Assembly: GCA_940671915.1 (NCBI GenBank)
Contig: CALNVZ010003426.1
Span: forward strand, 26,807,508 to 26,871,507
DNA length: 64,000 bases
Origin: Paracentrotus lividus
Taxonomy: Eukaryota; Echinodermata; Echinoidea; Camarodonta; Echinidae
Direction: 5' to 3'
Made by a program: the position numbers and the translations under genes. The notes beneath the pieces are model-generated. The model was not told the DNA's origin, ran no database searches, and worked only from the letters and a program-made list of their open reading frames with translations. Positions 1-10,552 of the stretch are shown here, one piece after another (position 1 is the stretch's first letter; every line of letters starts with the position of its first letter).

Positions 1-291
1 CCCTCCCCACTTTGGAAAGTCAATCTTTACATATTTCTAAAACACTTAGTTTGTCATCTAATTGAAAACATGAACACAACAAAAATTGTACCGAAGATGC
101 GGGAGAAATACTCTCTTTAAAATATATATATGTTATCAAATATAATATATATATATTCTTTGGGGACTGTATATTTCATGTAAGGAATAATCATATGCTC
201 ACGGATATGTTGTTCTGTGTATTATTATTTTTGAATATAACTGATCATTTTTTTTTTTTCTGAATTAAAAAGTGCACTCTTTACGATCAGA

Positions 292-531
292 TTGTGCTTT
301 TGTATTATATGCAGCCGCAGCTTGGACTTGACGTTTCTCAAGGTCAGTCTAAAGAGAGACCTTCAAGAAGAGAAGGGAGATTCAGAGGACTCTGAACTGA
401 TGTACCTGATGAGTATGCCAAGTACATTGGTAGGTGTTGTAGGTGACCAGGCACTCTATGTTGAACCATACCTCAAACAGGGTGCTGACGATCCTCAGAG
501 CTATGAAACGTTCGAAAAACCAATGTAAACG
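292..531 (+). CDS. Possible 3'-terminal exon of an unrecognised gene
   Basis: The open frame runs to a TAA at 529-531 with no ATG at its start, as expected for an internal or terminal exon. A pyrimidine-rich tract (about 248-260) and a TATATGCAG acceptor-like site near 306-314 precede it, and an AATAAA-like signal follows at about 536. The encoded stretch is acidic and of mixed composition (EEKGDSEDSEL, then GVVGDQALYVEPYLKQ and a C-terminal YETFEKPM). This looks more protein-like than the low-complexity frames elsewhere. I recognise no domain. An AAG|GTCAGT donor-like site about 30 bp inside could instead mark a very short exon. It could also be a chance frame or an old TE fragment. Confidence 0.3.
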
Positions 532-603
532 TCCAAATAAAGATAGTTTTATAGGAACTGTTACAAACCGGAAAAAAAATATAATAATAATAATAATAAA
601 AAC

Positions 604-1661
604 CAAAAATATGCATTTAAAGACGCAGTGGATATGTTATTGATGTAAAACAGCTAACATTTAAAGATACTTCCTTTTTAAGAAAAGAGGAACAGCAAAA
701 CAGATATCAACATTTTCATTAGAAAGAATCCAGATGTAGGAGGTAAGGAAATATTTTATGTTTTATTGTGTAAAATGGTTTAAAAATGAATAAATGATTT
801 TGTGTCAGTCACCAATTCAAGACCTATACATGTTTCAATTGAAAAAAAAAATAAATAAAAATGATTCATTAAACCTAAACCCATCTTATGATAACCGATA
901 TATTTTCCAAATCGGAAGTGAATAGTTTCCTGGCCGTGTAATTCCATTTCGTCTACATCTACTTCGTCTAATTACCTTTTGATCTAATTGCCCATTTGCT
1001 GATATTTTTATGAAATCTGTTTCATCTGCTGTCCATTATGTTACGTAGATTAACAAAGTGGTAATGTACCACTGGCGTAAATCCGCTCGCGCTTTCTATT
1101 CATTAAGGGGGGGGGGGACACTTTGTATTATTATTATGTACTATTCCCTAGATGAATAGCATTCTTTACAGATTTATGCCAGTTGCGATGTACAACATAT
1201 TCATTTAAAAATAGACGAAATGGCAGTTAAAGCAAGTATGCGTAAGACCAAATTTCAGTAGATCACATTTCTTTTAGCCCATGTGCTATTGCATAATCCG
1301 AAATTTGAGCTAACAGCTGTTAGACTAAGTTGAAATAAATATCCTGGAATTAATTGGTTCCCTTTTACATTCGTATCAGCATTGATCAGAGACAACATTC
1401 TCACTAATGGACCTATTACTGCAACAGCCTTCTATAAATTGTGTGATTCATATACATAGTAGCCTTGTCCATATTATTACAAACATTTCTAAAGTATGTA
1501 TCAAACATAGTACATCAAGTTAATGTTATATGAGAAAGATTTAGATGAATTAAAACTTGTATTTACATATTTGAATTTCATGATAGTCAAAATATACGTA
1601 TATTTTTTGTTGTTGTTAAGTTTGCTATTAGCTAGTTATTCAAATTTTTACATAATTATAT
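604..1661. other. Gene-free stretch with simple sequence and a GTCTAATT-type word array
   Basis: No coding region is supported here. It holds A-rich tracts, a G10 run near 1108-1117, and a short array of related words around 940-1030 (TCGTCTAATTACC, GATCTAATTGCCC, ATCTGTTTCATCTGC). The same style of array is seen on the + strand at about 59560-59700, suggesting a dispersed repeat family. Confidence 0.4.
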
Positions 1662-2407
1662 GGGCCATTCCACGGTAACTCGCGTTACAAATAACAGGTA
1701 CCTTTCAAATTTAAAGTCCTCTGTCTGCTAGGATCTACAAGTTATTTTTTTGCACCATATGCAAAGCAGACGTAGACTAACCAAATGGATTAAAAAGAGA
1801 AAAAATGGTCTTACTCGTTCAGATTCTCAGTTCGTTGAATTTCGGTCACTCGCGTTACACAAAAAGGACATGGTCAAAATCATTAAAAAAAGGTTAAGGC
1901 GAATTGTCCTCAAACTACACCATGTTGACAAAATCTTAAATATACATTAGTATATTTCTAACGTATCAAATGGATCAAAAAGAAAAAAATGAACATATAA
2001 AATACAGGGAGCGTTTATGTCGGTAACTCGCGTTACAGTTTTCCGTCAAGATATATTTCGAATTTTCATACCTTTTCTGTGACGTCAGATTGAATTTTAA
2101 TTGTTAACTTTAGGTTAATTTAATATTAATAAAGATTATCCAGTTAAAAAAATTGCAAGGAATCATAATTCTCTGTCAAGAAAAAAACAACAAACAAACA
2201 AAACAAAAAACAAAAAAAATGCAAGTAGTACACCCATGGCTTCAATCTATGTATAGTTTGATTCTCCCTATAAGGACATACAATTTTTGAAGGAAATCTT
2301 TTTTTTTTTTTTTTTTTTTAAGTTTAAAAGCCCAAAAAATATCCTGTATCTGAGATAAAGCAAAAAGAAGAAAACATCAAATGTCCTCCCGACCGTGGAT
2401 GGCCATA
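1662..2407. mobile_element. MITE-like TIR element with repeated GGTAACTCGCGTTAC motifs
   Basis: The left end reads GGGCCATTCCACGGT and the right end (about 2392-2407) is its inverted counterpart ACCGTGGATGGCC. The motif GGTAACTCGCGTTAC, or a close variant, recurs at about 1673, 1845 and 2024, so the subterminal word is repeated inside. There is no transposase. The short reading frame at 1750-1950 is not convincing as a gene. An (AT)n run borders the right end. Confidence 0.55.
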
Positions 2408-2419
2408 TATATATATATA

Positions 2420-3052
2420 TTGCACCATAATGCAAAGCAGACGTAGACTAACCAAATGGATTAAAAAGAGAAAAAATGTCTAACTCGTTCAGTTCTCAGT
2501 TTCGTTGAATTTCGGTCACTCGCGTACACAAAGGACAATGGTCAATCATTAAAAAAGAGTTAAGGCGAATTGTCTCAAGCTACACTGTTACAAAATCTTA
2601 AATATACATTAATGTATATTTCTAACGTATCAAATGGATCAAAAAGAAAAAATGAACATATAAATACAGGGAGCGTTTATGTTCGTAATACGCGTTACAG
2701 TTTTCCGTCAAGATATATTCGAATTTTCATACCTTTTCTGTGACGTCAGATTGAATTTTATTGTTACTTTTAGGTGTAAATTTAATATTATAAAGTTATC
2801 CAGTTGAAAAAAATGCAAAGGAATCATAATTCTCTGTCAAAGAAAAAAAACAACAAACAAACAAAAAAAAAAAAAAAAAAATGCTATATAACCCATGTGC
2901 TTCAATCTATGTAAGTTGGATTCTCTATAAGGACATACAATTTGAAGGTAAACTTTTTTTTTTTTTTTTTTAAGTTTAAGCCAAATATAAGCCTTATTGA
3001 GATAAAGCAAAAAGAAGAAAACATCAAATGTCCTCGAGACCTGGAATGGCCG
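2420..3052. repeat. Degraded tandem copy of 1752-2417
   Basis: The sequence repeats 1752-2417 in the same order and orientation, starting at TTGCACCATAATGCAAAGC and ending just after the TGGAATGGCCGTAT right end. It is about 35 bases shorter. Most differences are single-base losses in short homopolymers and doublets, plus length change in poly-A and poly-T runs. Both copies end in an AT microsatellite. This is either a real tandem duplication or a poorly corrected second read of the same locus. Confidence 0.7.
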
Positions 3053-4428
3053 TATAATATATAGTATATAATATTAATTGGGGTTTTATTATTTTATTTA
3101 TTATTTTTTAAGATTATCAAGTATAGGGGCTAACTTGACTTAAAAAAAAAAAAAGTTTTGCTGTGTTCGTATCAAACAAAGGCTGAAATTAAATAGGCAT
3201 TATAAAATTCGTTACAAAAGCTTTTTTTAAATGTTACCCCAGTTGTGTGTGCATAATTTGTGAATGGTTTGTATGTGTTTCAACTTACATAATGTTAACA
3301 ATACTAATCGGACATGTCAGATATCAAAATATACGGTTGATATATATAATAGACAATTGATGCGAATAATATGTTTGTAAATCTATACAATAATCATGAT
3401 TACTTGAAATAAAAGTCTGTATTATTCAATTACATACAATGTCTATTTTCACTCGATTTCATGATGTGTGCTCATATCATATACATAATAAAGTTCCAGA
3501 GTACATGCGTTCCCTTGCTGTAAAAAAAAAATAAATAAATGAAAAAAAAAGAAAAAAAATGTGTGTTCACATAGACCTCACTGCATACACATTGTTCAGT
3601 GTGTTAACTTGTAGAGATTCCACAGCGTGAATCTACAAGGTGAACTTAATTTTGCAGTAAGGCAACAATGTGGATTATACTCACAGTTGTGAACAACAAA
3701 ATTTCACAGTGACTATAGATGTTGAAAATAAGTAAGTGTGAAAATGATACTTTTATGTGTGATGACAGGATTTCACATAACCATTAACCGATGTAAAATA
3801 TTTTAGTGGTGGGGAACAGCATAAATTTACAGCTCGCTGTTGGTTTGCAAATTCCATTCAAACTATTAATCCTAAAGTTTTACCTATTTCCTGAATGCAA
3901 AATAAATGATTTTCATAAGCTTCTTTTTAATTTGCATAGATCAAGAGTAATATGAGCTGTATGAACTTACCGTGCCTGTTAGAGGAGAAGATTTTTTTAC
4001 AGGAAAGAAATTTCTTTAGCAATTCAAATTAGTGAGAAATTACTGTCAAAGGAAAGAGGGAACTGAAAAAGGTGCTCAAAATAGTAAACAAAAAAAAAAT
4101 AATAAAAAATAAAAATATAAAAAATGGGAGCCTCGAAAATCAAACTAAACATTAACACATAACATTTTGAAGCTTCACCATGCTTTATTGTTAGTGTCAT
4201 TATTGAAATCAGGAAATTTCCATTCCATTTTTTTTTTTTTTTTTTTTTTTTTGCGTTATGACATTTTGATCCTGATAGGTGTAAGTATGCTAATTTTTTT
4301 AATTGGCAGCTCAACAAAAAAGGGCGAGTTTTTAAATGCATTACTGTATTATATAGTTTTTAAAGCATAGGCCTAACGATGACTTTTGCAGACATTCCAA
4401 TCATTTTACAAGTATTTTGACGGCCAGC
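3053..4428. other. Gene-free AT-rich stretch
   Basis: Nothing coding is supported. There are A/T runs at 3142-3154, 3521-3560, 4090-4130 and 4228-4252. Around 3565-3800 there are dispersed words of the type TTCACAGTG, GATTTCACAT and TCAGTGTGTTAACTTG, which resemble the CACACTG words near 12340-12430 and may be remnants of a repeat. Confidence 0.3.
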
Positions 4429-5316
4429 ATAATAGTCAGGAAGCAGTTGTCATCTACTTCAAAAAATTGGCCAAGTTTGATTTTTCACTTTTATCTGTTT
4501 AGTGACATCATGAGGAACAACTTCCAACTTGGTGTCAAATTTCTAATGGCCATCTTGACCCGCTGAGGGGTCAAAATAGGGTCAATATGGGTCAATTTTT
4601 GAAAATACCCCGATTATGTTAAATGACACACCAAACTGTTTGTCTTGTTATACTGAACAAAAAAGTATACAGAGTCATATGGTTTTGACCTCCCGTAAAG
4701 AAGTTATTGCTTGAAAGGTCAAAAGGTCAACGAACTTTCATTTGACCAAAAAAGACACTATAAGTCTATCGAGAAGGATCAATATTCATGTCTTTTTCTG
4801 TCTATTTCATATATATGTAATTTAAATTAGTACACTAAGTTAGAACAGCTCATTATTTAGTAAACAAGGGCCAAAATAATGTCATTTGGGGTCATGAACT
4901 CGCTTAAAATACCCTAACAGAGCAAGGAAAGCTCTTGTTAGTTTGATTTGGGGTTTCTTTGTCTGTGTGGATGTGCGTGTGTGCCAATTAAAAATGTGTA
5001 GATTGATATTAAGAGTTGAACAACTATAGTTATTATGATTTGGAAAACCGTATTCAATAGTTGTCAGGGTCATCATGGTCAAGGGAAAGGGCATTTTCGT
5101 TCTCGGGTAAAGACAGTCATGATAGGAATAATAAGAGGAGTGAGCTAAGATAATTAATTCCATAGTAATTTGTGTAAATGTTCCAATGCAGCAGCTGCTG
5201 GCGGCCACGATGTCATAAACACTGATTGTTTTGTTTTGTTGTTGTTTTTGTTTTTGTTTTTTTTTTTGCCCTCCAATACCCAACCTTGTGGGGTTTTTTT
5301 ACTACATGTAAGTAGG

Positions 5317-5421
5317 GTTTGAAATAACTTCTCAGGAAAAAAGTAATTATTTGCCCAACCCTACTACATGTAAGTAGGGTTGGGCAAATAATTACTTTTT
5401 TTCTGAGAAGTTATTTCAAAC
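5317..5421. repeat. Near-perfect 48-bp-arm hairpin
   Basis: Arms 5317-5364 and 5374-5421 are reverse complements with very few mismatches and a loop of about 9 bases around CTACATGTA. The right arm is the left terminus of the hAT-like MITE at 5376-6021. The left arm is an inverted partial copy of the same terminus, which probably arose by abortive or nested transposition. Confidence 0.85.
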
Positions 5422-5867
5422 AAGTTACTTCTATATTCAAATTTGATGTAGAATCCAAAAATGACAATCATTTTTGTGTACGATGATGTCTGACGTCGCT
5501 AAAGTGCAAAAAACCAAAATAGTGTATTTTGCCCATTCATCACACACTTTATAGGTATAAACCGGTTTTATTTTGTTTCTTTATGGGTTTTGATGGTCTA
5601 AAAGCTCAAATCTGACAATTTTATCATGACCTAATGTACCTAGTATGTGTTATAAGTGTTATTTAATTATTTTGATATGAGGTGATTTTTTCTTGATATT
5701 GACTGAAACTAACTGCCAAACTACACTAACAGTCAACTTAGGTAGGATTAATTATGTTGGATTAATCATGTTGGGTTCCCTGACACCCAAAAGCCATATA
5801 AAAACCTAATAAAAGTGGTTAATACCTATAACAAGTGTGATAATTAGGCATAATACGCCATTTTGGC

Positions 5868-5899
<32 letters not shown>

Positions 5900-6021
5900 G
5901 CACTTTAGCGACGTAAGACGTCATCGTTTGCAAAAAAAAATTGTCAGTTTCAGTTTCTACGTAGAATTTTACTGTAGAAACAACTTGTTTGAAAAAAAAA
6001 GTTGAGATTCGCCCAACCCTA
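5376..6021. mobile_element. hAT-like MITE with 8-bp target duplication
   Basis: It begins AGGGTTGGGC and ends GCCCAACCCTA. The subterminal arms extend the inverted similarity to about 150 bp, including the shared words GACGTCGCTAAAGTGCAAAA / inverse and TTCAAACAAGTT. It is flanked by the identical octamer ATGTAAGT at 5368-5375 and 6022-6029. An 8-bp duplication and a TAGGGTTGGGC-type end are characteristic of the hAT superfamily. A long T-run (5873-5899) lies inside. There is no transposase, so it is non-autonomous. Confidence 0.75.
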
Positions 6022-6149
6022 ATGTAAGTTGGGTAATTTTGTTGGCAAACTATACACGCATGGACGTATGGGACAAATCTTAAGAATCTACGCACATTTG
6101 GACGCAGAGTCGTGATCTTTGTCAAAATCTGAATCAAGGGCAGACTGGA

Positions 6150-7330
6150 TTTGTTATTCTGCTTGGTCAAACGTTACAGGGCAGTGCAAGGTTGGCGTAT
6201 CAAAATTAAGCAGTTGCCACCTATCATGTGTTAACCATTGGTGGAGATGAGATGATGGAAGAGCATCTGGATGCTGAAGTCCAGAAAGATGTATGCCTGA
6301 TATACTTAGCCTAGATCGTATATGACCTTTATCTGGTATCCTCTCCAACTTTTTTGCTCCCTTCTTCTGCTAAATTTATACAAAGGGTGTATTCTAATAC
6401 AAGTAGCTGATTCGCAAGTCATTGGAGGAAACTCCAAAAGACATTTCTTCCTATAACTGTGCATGATCGATAAAATCATTGAAAGATGGTCATAGAAGAC
6501 AGATGCAGGTCCCGCACCAGTATGTTCATGGGAAGGAACAATGACATTTTCCATTTTAGGAACAAGTGCAAAGGTTTTTACAGTATAATGGGCATGTATA
6601 CTAGTCGAACCTCTTCCTTCTGATATGCCTAATAATAATCTGATGGGAGGCGTATGCTACAAGGAAAACATTGTCTTCGAAACCAGACTTGGTAAAACAC
6701 AAAAATAGAAGGAGTGTGTCCACTTTTGTGTGTTGGCATGTACGTCAGAACAACTGTCTTTGACTCGTTTCTTATGTGTTCATGAAACGATCTTGAACTT
6801 TGTGTTTAGAAATTACAACATCAGTTTATGTGATGTATCGAATTGTCGAAAAGACAACTTGCATCTGGACACAAATATTAAAAATAATGTATATCCTGCC
6901 TAAGGATGTATTGACCCAAGTCACCCCAGAGGTTTAATGACTTCTCTCTCTCTCTGGCAACTTCAAGACAGTCCTGTTATATGAGTGGATCTATCCACCA
7001 CCATGTACAAAAATAGTACTGGGCGAGGACCACCTCAGTATGATGGCAATTCAACCTGCCTGATGTGTCAATGCCAGATTTGATTGATATGCTTCACGCA
7101 TCAGAAGAAGACCGAATCCTTATCCTCAATATTTTTGGTGTTAATTGTTTACTATAAGTTAAGAAATTTTTGTATGGACATAGTACAGATGTTTTTATTC
7201 TACCCTTGATTCCTCAAAGGGGCAAAACTCCTGGAAAACATTGGAAAGCTATCACAAACAGCTGAAGCACAATAATGCCTATGAGGTCATAGACAGCACA
7301 GGGACATTTGCTGCATGGTAGGGGTGTGTC
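6150..7330 (-). pseudogene. Possible degraded coding remnant inside the 3.6 kb TIR element
   Basis: Antisense frames at 6306-6554 and 6154-6348 abut or overlap with a frame change and have mixed, protein-like composition (for example SHEHTGAGPASVFYDHL). They are too short and too broken to name, and I see no DDE triad or zinc-finger pattern. Position inside a TIR element makes a transposase relic plausible. Chance frames are equally possible. Confidence 0.2.
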
Positions 7331-8024
7331 AAGGCCCTTTTAGGGTAGTAGGTCATTCCTGCACTGCGATGGTACCTTACTTGATGTCACCATCAACTTG
7401 ACATTTTAAACTGGACAGTATCTCCAACAAAAACAAAAAAAAAGAAAAAAAAAAAAGTTGCCGAACTAAGAAGTGTATTTTGAACTAAAATGATCTCAGT
7501 GACCCCAAATGACCCATATCTTGACCCTTGAAAGGGTATTAAAGATGTAAATAAGGTATTCTTAAAAAGGAGTTGTCTTACTCAATTTCTAAATTCAGAT
7601 ATGTATAAATAGACACCTGAAACATTAAAATTGGTCTTTCCAAACACTTTTAGGGTATTTTCTGGTCAAATGAAAGTTTGTCGACCTTTTGACCTTTCAA
7701 GCAATAACTTCTTTACGGGAGGTCAAAACCATATGACTCTGTATACTTTTTTGTTCAGTATAACAAGACAAACAGTTTGGTGTGTCATTTAACATAATCG
7801 GGGTATTTTCAAAAATTGACCCATATTGACCCTATTTTGACCCCTCAGCGGGTCAAGATGGCCATTAGAAATTTGACACCAAGTTGGAAGTTGTTCCTTA
7901 GGATGTCCCTGAACACATTCAAGTAAAAAATCCAACTTGGCCATTTTTTGGAAGTAGCTGTTAAATCATGACAATTGAGGCCTGACTATAATAAAAAAAC
8001 AACTGAAACCATTAAAACATGCTA

Positions 8025-8085
8025 GGTGTTCTAATGATTTTAACCACCACTGTATATACAGTTGTGCTTATAAGTATTCATACTC
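8025..8085. repeat. Two abutting Tc1/mariner-type termini
   Basis: GTGTTCTAATGATTTTAACC...CACTGTA (8026-8054) is the right end of one element. TACAGTTGTGCTTATAAG (8056-8073) is the left end of another, and they share a TATA junction. A related right end, GTGTTCTAATAATTTTGGCC, sits at about 10699-10718. Ends of the CAGTTGTGCTTATAAGTATT type with TA targets are typical of Tc1/mariner elements. No transposase lies between them. Confidence 0.5.
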
Positions 8086-8548
8086 CTGTCATTTATAAAG
8101 GTTTTTTTAGTCGTGTCGTTAGCTGGATGTGTTTCGTCAAACTGAGCAATTAGGACAATTTGAAATTTTGACAAATTTGTTTTTCCAGGGGCATCTTTTT
8201 GGCAGATTTATGGAAACCCCCATTTTCGTAATGATCATACCCTAGGGGTACTCAGTGCAATTTATTGCTTAATAGCCACGATTGAATTTTTTCTTCAACA
8301 AATAACCACGATAAATAGTTCTTGGACGTATCCAGAGTCTTTCTTCAGGTCTTCTGGAGAGTTTGTCCCAGGAGTCCTAAGTCAAACCTCCAAAGGTTGC
8401 ATCGTCTTCCATCATGTCATTCTGCAGCTCCACAAATGCATTTCTCTGAGGTTTTTGTCAGGACTTTGGATTTTTCACTTCAAAACAGTAATGTCTATGT
8501 TGCTGAAATACCTTTTTAAAGCTGCACATTATCTGATGGTCGAAAGTA

Positions 8549-10550
8549 AACACAACACAAAAAGAAAGTTCCCCCTATTTCAAATATCAATAATTTTTTA
8601 ACCAGGAGGAATTTGAAAAATCTCATTACATGTCCATGTATGGAATTTAATTAGCCACCATGGGAGCGAATTTTAGGAAAAATCATCAAGTCATGCTTCA
8701 GTGAACAATGGTTGAATGCAAAAATGTCAGTTTTTTAAGTTCGCAAGCCTAAAATGGCAACTTTGATTCAATAATAACGGACCCATTTTCAGATTTTAAA
8801 CATTTTACACGTCAGAATGTATGCGAAACGTGCTTCCAAATATACGGAAAAGAAATTTGCGTCAAATTTAACGGTTGAGTGAGCATGCAGCAAAAATTGC
8901 CCAAACTGCCATTTTTACTTCTTTGCCATGGTTTATTCCATCGAATATGATGGAATTCCAGTTTTAAAAGTGTATGCAACCAATTTCCATTCATCCACGG
9001 TTGAATGAACCCATCAAACAACCAAAAAATAGGCCATTTTAGAATTACGAAGAGTCATTGTAGTAATTTTATGCACTAGAAAGCATCACAATAACATTTT
9101 TTTTTTTGGTTTGTATTTATGTTCTTTGGGCACGTGTCAATGATCCTATGGCATTTATTTACAAATTCATGCTTCGATCAGCACGTGAGACTTGAAAAGC
9201 CCTTTTCTTGCGTACGGACTGAAATTCAAATTTTTACTTTGATTGAATATAATAATTCTTTTTGGGAAGTACTTTTGATTTTATTTTCACAAGATCCCGA
9301 TGTTTCACGCCTCAGTGGGCACAAGAAACAAGAAAATCATAAAAATGAGAAGAAAATTTGGGGCTTCGTCATGGTTCAGTGACTTTTCGAATACGTAATT
9401 TGAATCAAGATCATGTTAGTTAGAGACCATTTGAAGCTATGTGCAAAGTTTCATAAAATAATTCACAGTAAAATGGACAAAAACTGACAATTAAAATATG
9501 ATAAATTTCACTTTTGTTAAACTTTTGTTAAACCTCTGTACATAAAGTCAATTGAGGAGGAATTCAATACCAATTTCATTCATGATTATTGTTAATTCAT
9601 GATTATTGTTAATTCATGATTATTGTTAATTCTACTGTGATTTATGTCACGAAACTTGGCACACAGCTTCAACTTATCTCTAACTAACATGATCTTGATT
9701 CAAATTACGTATTCAAAATGTCACCGAACCATGACGTAGCCCCAAACTTTCTTCTCATTTGCATGATTTTCTTGTATCTTGTGCCCACTGAGACGTGAAA
9801 CATCGGGATTTTTGTGAAAATAAAATCAAAAGTACTCCCCAAAAAGAATTATTATATTCAATCAAAGTAAAAATTTGAATTTTAGTCCGTACGTGAGAAA
9901 AGGGCTTTTTAAGTCTCACGTGCTCACTGAAGCATGAATTTGTGAATAAATGCCATAGGATCATTGACACGTGCCCAAAGAACATAAATACAAGCCAAAA
10001 CATGTTATTGAGGTGCTTTCTAGTGCATAAAATTACTACAATGACTCTTCGTACTTCTAAAATGGCCTATTTTTTGGTTGTTTGATGGGTTCATTCAACC
10101 GTGAATGAATGGAAATTGGTTGCATACACTTCTAAAACGGGAATTCCTTCATATTTGATGGAATAAACCATGGCAAATGAGTAAAAATGGCAGTTTGGGC
10201 AATTTTTGCTGCAAGCTCACTCAACCGTGAAATTTGACGCAAATTTCTTTTCCGTATATTGGGAAGCACGTTTCGCATACATTCTGAAATGTAAAATGTT
10301 TAAAATCTGAAAATGGATCCTTTTTTATTGAATCAAAGTTGCCATTTTAAGCTTGCGAACTTCAAAAAAAGACAATTTTGCATTCAACCATTGCTCACTG
10401 AAGCATGACGTGATGATTTTTCCTAAAATTCGCTCCCACTGTGGCTAATTAAATTCCCTACATGGACATATAATTAGATTCTTTAAATTCCTCCTGGTTT
10501 AAAAATTATTGAAATCTGAAATAGGGGGGACTTTCTTTTTGTGTTGTGTT
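8549..10550. mobile_element. 2.0 kb foldback (palindromic) element flanked by TA
   Basis: Arms of about 1 kb (8549-9575 and 9628-10550) are inverted copies almost end to end. They begin AACACAACACAAAAAGAAAG and end with its inverse. TA dinucleotides flank both sides (8547-8548, 10551-10552), which fits Tc1/mariner-type insertion. The centre is a short array of TTAATTCATGATTATTG (about 9580-9632, three units). The arms contain ORF-like stretches that are mirror images of each other and do not look like a known protein. Arm differences are mostly substitutions and small indels. The outer 170 bp recur in diverged form at 12161-12330. Confidence 0.85.
9580..9634 (+). repeat. Three-unit tandem repeat at the palindrome centre
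   Basis: The word ATTCATGATTATTGTTA is repeated three times in tandem with a period of about 20 bases, exactly in the spacer between the two 1 kb arms. It probably arose by slippage at the hairpin loop. Confidence 0.85.
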
Positions 10551-10552
10551 TA

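Larger units (their letters stand above)
4429..7992. mobile_element. 3.6 kb TIR element with arms of about 330 bp
   Basis: The left arm (4429-4760) and right arm (7668-7992) are inverted copies. Recognisable shared words include TCATATGGTTTTGACC, AAGAAGTTATTGCTTG, TTGTCTTGTTATACTG and AACAACTTCCAACTTGG. The interior holds a nested hAT-like MITE (5376-6021) and about 1.7 kb (6030-7660) with short antisense frames of protein-like composition. Those might be degraded transposase sequence, but no domain or catalytic triad was recognised. Just outside the right arm, 8025-8054 reads like a Tc1/mariner-type end (inverted TACAGTGGTGGTTAAAATCA). Confidence 0.7.

Noticed and set aside
5317-5421. Hairpin as terminator or microRNA precursor
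   Set aside because: It is explained as two inverted copies of a hAT-like MITE end. No separate evidence for a miRNA.
8812-10003. Similar frames MFFGHVSMILWHLF at 9119 (+) and 9755 (-)
   Set aside because: They are mirror copies in the two arms of the palindrome. Short, and without a domain or codon signal.
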